A stretch of 41,815 nucleotides of DNA. Origin: Anaerolinea sp. GTDB lineage: Bacteria > Chloroflexota > Anaerolineae > Anaerolineales > Anaerolineaceae. The stretch spans positions 1 through 41,815 of the forward strand of contig DYEC01000015.1 in assembly GCA_020725865.1 (NCBI GenBank), read 5' to 3'. The notes below the pieces were generated by a model, which did no database searches, was not told the DNA's origin, and saw only the letters and a program-made list of their open reading frames with translations. Below, piece by piece: positions 39,219 to 41,815 of the stretch. Each line of letters starts with the position of its first letter. Position 1 is the first letter of the stretch. The position numbers were made by a program, and so were the translations under genes.

Positions 39219-41815
39219 TTATGGCGGTGTTACAAAGGTCTCAGTCGTACTCCATGCACTGGGACCGTTAACACCATTGGCGCGTACTCTCCAGTAGAGT
39301 ACCTTGTTTGCTGGGAGATTGACAGCCGGTTTATATGTCGAAGCGGCGCCACCTGCAACGTTGGCATTGACCAGAAGACTGAAGAATGTATTGGTTGTTG
39401 AAACCTGAATTGTATAGCCATTTGCCCCTACAACATCCTCCCAGTCAAAAGTGGGCCTACGACTGTCTACTAGCACACCACCAACAGGTGCAGACAATAC
39501 AGGCGGGAGCATGGCGGCGCGGAGGTAGCGAACGGCTGACCAGGCGCTGTAGTCGCCGTTGGTGTTCCAGGCGCGCACACGCCAGTAGTAGCGGGTGTTG
39601 GGTGAGAGTGCGGTCTCCAGTGCGTAGAGGTGGTTGGTGAGGCCGGCGACGTCTTTATCGACGACCGGGCTGGAGAAGTTGGCGTTGTCGTCCACCTGCA
39701 CCTGATAGCGGTCAAAGGCGGTGCCCAGCGGGACAGAAGACTGTTTCCAGTCCAGGGTGGGCTGGTAGTTGGTCACCAGGGCATTGTTAGCGGGGGTGAG
39801 CAGGGTTGGAATGCTGGGCGGATTGCCGGTGGTGAAAGAACGCACTTCAGAGTAGAGGCTGGGTCCGTTGACGCCATTGGCGCGCACCCGCCAGTAGAGG
39901 GTTGTTGCGGCCGGCAAATCGGCGGCAGGGGTGAAGGTAGAAGTGGCGGTTTTGATGATGTAGGTGCCGATGATTCGGGTAAAGGTACTGTTGCGGCTGA
40001 TCTGGAGAGTGTAACCGCTGGCGCCATTCACATCGTCCCAATCAAGGACTGGGCGGCGGGTGTGGACATTCTCGCCATCAGCAGGTGTGGACAGCACAGG
40101 CGGGAGCATGGCGGCGCGGAGGTAGCGGACGGCTGACCAGGCGCTGTAGTCGCCGTTGGTGTTCCAGACGCGCACACGCCAGTGGTAACGGGTGTTGGGT
40201 GAGAGTGCGGTCTCTAGAGCATAGAAGTGGTTGGTGAGGCCGGCGATGTCTTTATCTATGACCGGGCTGGAGAAGTCGGCGTTGTCGTCCACCTGCACCT
40301 GATAGCGGTCAAAGGCAGTGCCTAGCGGGACAGAAGACTGCTTCCAATCCAGAGTAGGCTGGTAGTTGGTCACCAGGGCATTGTTGGCAAGGGCGACCAG
40401 GGCTGGGATGCTGGGCGGATTGCCGGTGGTGAAAGAACGCACTTCAGAGTAGAGGCTGGGTCCGTTGACGCCATTGGCGCGCACCCGCCAGTAGAGGGTT
40501 GTTGCGGCGGGCAGGTCAGCGGTTGGTGTGAAAGTGGAAGTGGCGGTTTTGATGATGTAGGTGCCGATCAAGCGGGTGAAGGTGGCATTGCGGCTGATCT
40601 GCAGGGTATACCCGCTGGCGCCATTCACATCGTCCCAATCAAGGACTGGGCGGCGGGTGTGGACATTCTCACCATCAGCCGGTGTGACCAGCACAGGCGG
40701 GAGCATGGCGGCGCGGAGGTAGCTGATAGTTGACCAGGCGCTGTAATCGCCATTGGTGTTCCAGGCGCGCACGCGCCAGTAGTAACGGGTGTTGGGTGAG
40801 AGTGCGGTCTCCAGCGTGTAGAAGTGGTTGGCGAGGCCGGCGATGTCTTTATCTGTGACTGGGCTGGAGAAGTCGGCGTTGTCGTCCACCTGCACCTGAT
40901 AGCGGTCAAAGGCGGTGCCCAGCGGGACAGAGGACTGCTTCCAATCCAGGGTAGGCTGGTAATTGGTCACCAGGGCATTGTTGGCAGGGGCGAGCAAGAC
41001 TGGCGTAGAAGGCGGATTGGCCGTTTTTAGCATCCATACTTCAGACCAGGCACTGAAGGAAGTATTAGTCAACTTGGCACGCACGCGCCAGTACAGTGTG
41101 GTATTCGCTGGTAAGCTGACGGTGGGTGTGTACTGGCTGGCAGTTGGAATCGCATTGAATACCAGCGAGGTAAAGTTGGCGTTGCGTGAAACTTGAATCT
41201 GATATTGCTTTGCGCCAGCGAAGTCTTCCCAGTCGAAGGTTGGAATGTTGTAATGTAGCACAGCGCCGTCTTCTGGGGTGATCAGTTCAATGCCCGGTGC
41301 GTCTGTTACCGAAATGGTGAAGTCCTTATCGAATGTGCCGCCCTGTCCGTCATCGGCACGGACGCAGATCTGATAGCTATTTTTGTTTTCGTAGTTGAAA
41401 ACCGCAGCCGTCTTCAAGATGTTACCCGTGATGCTGAACGATGCGTCATCTACGCCGCCGCAGAAGGTCAGGGTATGTGTGGTGCTATCCGGATCAATAA
41501 CGGTGAAGGTGCCAACTTCAGTGCCGATGGGTTGATTTTCAGCCACAGAAGAGTTAGAAAGAGATATGTCTGTTGGCGGCATTAATGATTCAGAGAAAGT
41601 GGCGGTGACGGAAGCGTTGCCCTGGATGGTGATGCTCTTGGGGTTGTCAGAGCCGGAGAGGTCGCCACTCCAGCCGGAGAAGGACCAGCCGGCGGCCGGG
41701 GTGGCGGTCAACTGGACGACATCGCCGTAGTGGTAGGAGGCCTGGTTGGGGTTCTTGGTGACCGTGCCGTTACCGACGATGTTGACGGTGAGGGTGTAAG
41801 GGATTTGGGAGTAGG
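39219..41815 (-). CDS. Multidomain surface protein with InlB-like, cadherin-like and seven FN3-like domains (5' end outside window)
   Basis: The frame is open to the right edge, leaving 864 visible residues. From the N-terminal side there is an InlB-type bacterial repeat (GNGTVTKNPNQASYHYGD, LTATPAAGWSFSGWSGDLSG), a cadherin-like domain (SVAENQPIGTEVGTFTVIDP), then seven fibronectin-III-like domains of about 95-105 residues with the pattern PxLDW...YQVQVDDN...YWRVRAWN. Domains 2 to 6 alternate between two types and are nearly identical in DNA. The protein stops right after domain 7 (ETFVTPP) with no anchor or sorting signal seen. It is probably secreted or surface-bound, with an adhesive or carbohydrate-related role inferred only from domain type. 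Confidence 0.82.
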   Translation of the reverse strand, partial: YSQIPYTLTVNIVGNGTVTKNPNQASYHYGDVVQLTATPAAGWSFSGWSGDLSGSDNPKSITIQGNASVTATFSESLMPPTDISLSNSSVAENQPIGTEVGTFTVIDPDSTTHTLTFCGGVDDASFSITGNILKTAAVFNYENKNSYQICVRADDGQGGTFDKDFTISVTDAPGIELITPEDGAVLHYNIPTFDWEDFAGAKQYQIQVSRNANFTSLVFNAIPTASQYTPTVSLPANTTLYWRVRAKLTNTSFSAWSEVWMLKTANPPSTPVLLAPANNALVTNYQPTLDWKQSSVPLGTAFDRYQVQVDDNADFSSPVTDKDIAGLANHFYTLETALSPNTRYYWRVRAWNTNGDYSAWSTISYLRAAMLPPVLVTPADGENVHTRRPVLDWDDVNGASGYTLQISRNATFTRLIGTYIIKTATSTFTPTADLPAATTLYWRVRANGVNGPSLYSEVRSFTTGNPPSIPALVALANNALVTNYQPTLDWKQSSVPLGTAFDRYQVQVDDNADFSSPVIDKDIAGLTNHFYALETALSPNTRYHWRVRVWNTNGDYSAWSAVRYLRAAMLPPVLSTPADGENVHTRRPVLDWDDVNGASGYTLQISRNSTFTRIIGTYIIKTATSTFTPAADLPAATTLYWRVRANGVNGPSLYSEVRSFTTGNPPSIPTLLTPANNALVTNYQPTLDWKQSSVPLGTAFDRYQVQVDDNANFSSPVVDKDVAGLTNHLYALETALSPNTRYYWRVRAWNTNGDYSAWSAVRYLRAAMLPPVLSAPVGGVLVDSRRPTFDWEDVVGANGYTIQVSTTNTFFSLLVNANVAGGAASTYKPAVNLPANKVLYWRVRANGVNGPSAWSTTETFVTPP
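39501..40097 (-). repeat. 597-bp tandem repeat, copy 1
   Basis: One repeat unit of 199 codons, encoding one domain of each FN3-like type. It starts with AGGCGGGAGCATGGCGGCGC on the plus strand, as do the next two copies. The repeat boundary is arbitrary within the array. Confidence 0.85.
40098..40694 (-). repeat. 597-bp tandem repeat, copy 2
   Basis: The same unit, again exactly 597 bp to the next copy. By eye, about 12 of the first 185 bases differ from copy 1. The spacing keeps the reading frame. Confidence 0.85.
40695..41020 (-). repeat. 597-bp tandem repeat, partial copy 3
   Basis: About 325 bp of the unit, covering one FN3-like domain; similarity fades near 41020, where a diverged FN3-like domain begins. 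Confidence 0.75.

Noticed and set aside
39630-40136. 168-codon plus-strand frame opposite the FN3 repeats
   Set aside because: It repeats with the 597-bp unit and is a mirror of the real minus-strand gene; no family features.
39501-41020. Regular repeats considered as a CRISPR or other non-coding array
   Set aside because: The unit is 597 bp, stays in frame and encodes FN3-like domains; there are no short repeats with unique spacers.
1-41815. Search for a defence island, integrated element or transposon
   Set aside because: No integrase, transposase, nuclease-helicase set, toxin-antitoxin pair or tRNA-linked attachment site was seen; mazG here is the fused housekeeping type, not the MazEF toxin.

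Overview
The window looks like chromosome of a Chloroflexota bacterium, probably class Anaerolineae. This is inferred from gene order and protein style (tuf-rpsJ followed by an S10-spc-alpha ribosomal superoperon, an ATP synthase b subunit fused to a delta-type C-terminal domain, a NuoM-NuoM pair). No 16S rRNA is present to prove it. Base composition is near 50% GC, genes are tightly packed, and I see no tRNA, rRNA, CRISPR array, transposase, prophage or defence island.

Layout. 1-599: the end of tuf (EF-Tu) and rpsJ. 600-828: a hairpin, an extended -10 promoter and a folded leader. 829-12544: rplC-rplD-rplW-rplB-rpsS-rplV-rpsC-rplP-rpmC-rpsQ-rplN-rplX-rplE-rpsN-rpsH-rplF-rplR-rpsE-rpmD-rplO-secY-adk-map. 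A second promoter lies over the end of map and starts 12591-17329: rpmJ-rpsM-rpsK-rpsD-rpoA-rplQ-truA-rplM-rpsI, with no infA. 17330-23034: accessory genes, namely mazG, two predicted lipoproteins with a 46-residue membrane peptide between them, and an SDR oxidoreductase. 23125-32212: membrane-arm genes of respiratory complex I (nuoA-H-J-K-L-M-M-N), with none of the peripheral-arm genes. 32247-34564: an F0-only ATP synthase cluster (atpI-B-E-F/delta), with no alpha, beta, gamma or epsilon genes. 34643-36211: murE. On the minus strand, 39009-36279 carries rpsO-pnp, and 41815-39219 carries a surface protein of InlB-like, cadherin-like and fibronectin-III-like domains that runs off the right edge.

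How the genes work together. The first 17 kb makes ribosomes, the Sec channel, methionine removal and the RNA polymerase alpha subunit. The 23-34.6 kb block builds the proton-moving membrane sectors of two energy complexes; their soluble sectors must be encoded elsewhere. rpsO-pnp couples a ribosomal protein to RNA decay.

The most interesting material is in complex I. There are two adjacent NuoM genes. NuoL has a C-terminal lateral helix about 27 residues longer than usual, apparently made by a 27-residue tandem duplication, which fits a complex with a fourth antiporter-like subunit. The second NuoM has lost the TM7 lysine. Other points are the b-delta fusion that keeps only the C-terminal delta domain, likely leaderless starts for atpI and murE, a long pnp leader hairpin, and a 597-bp in-frame tandem repeat in the surface protein.
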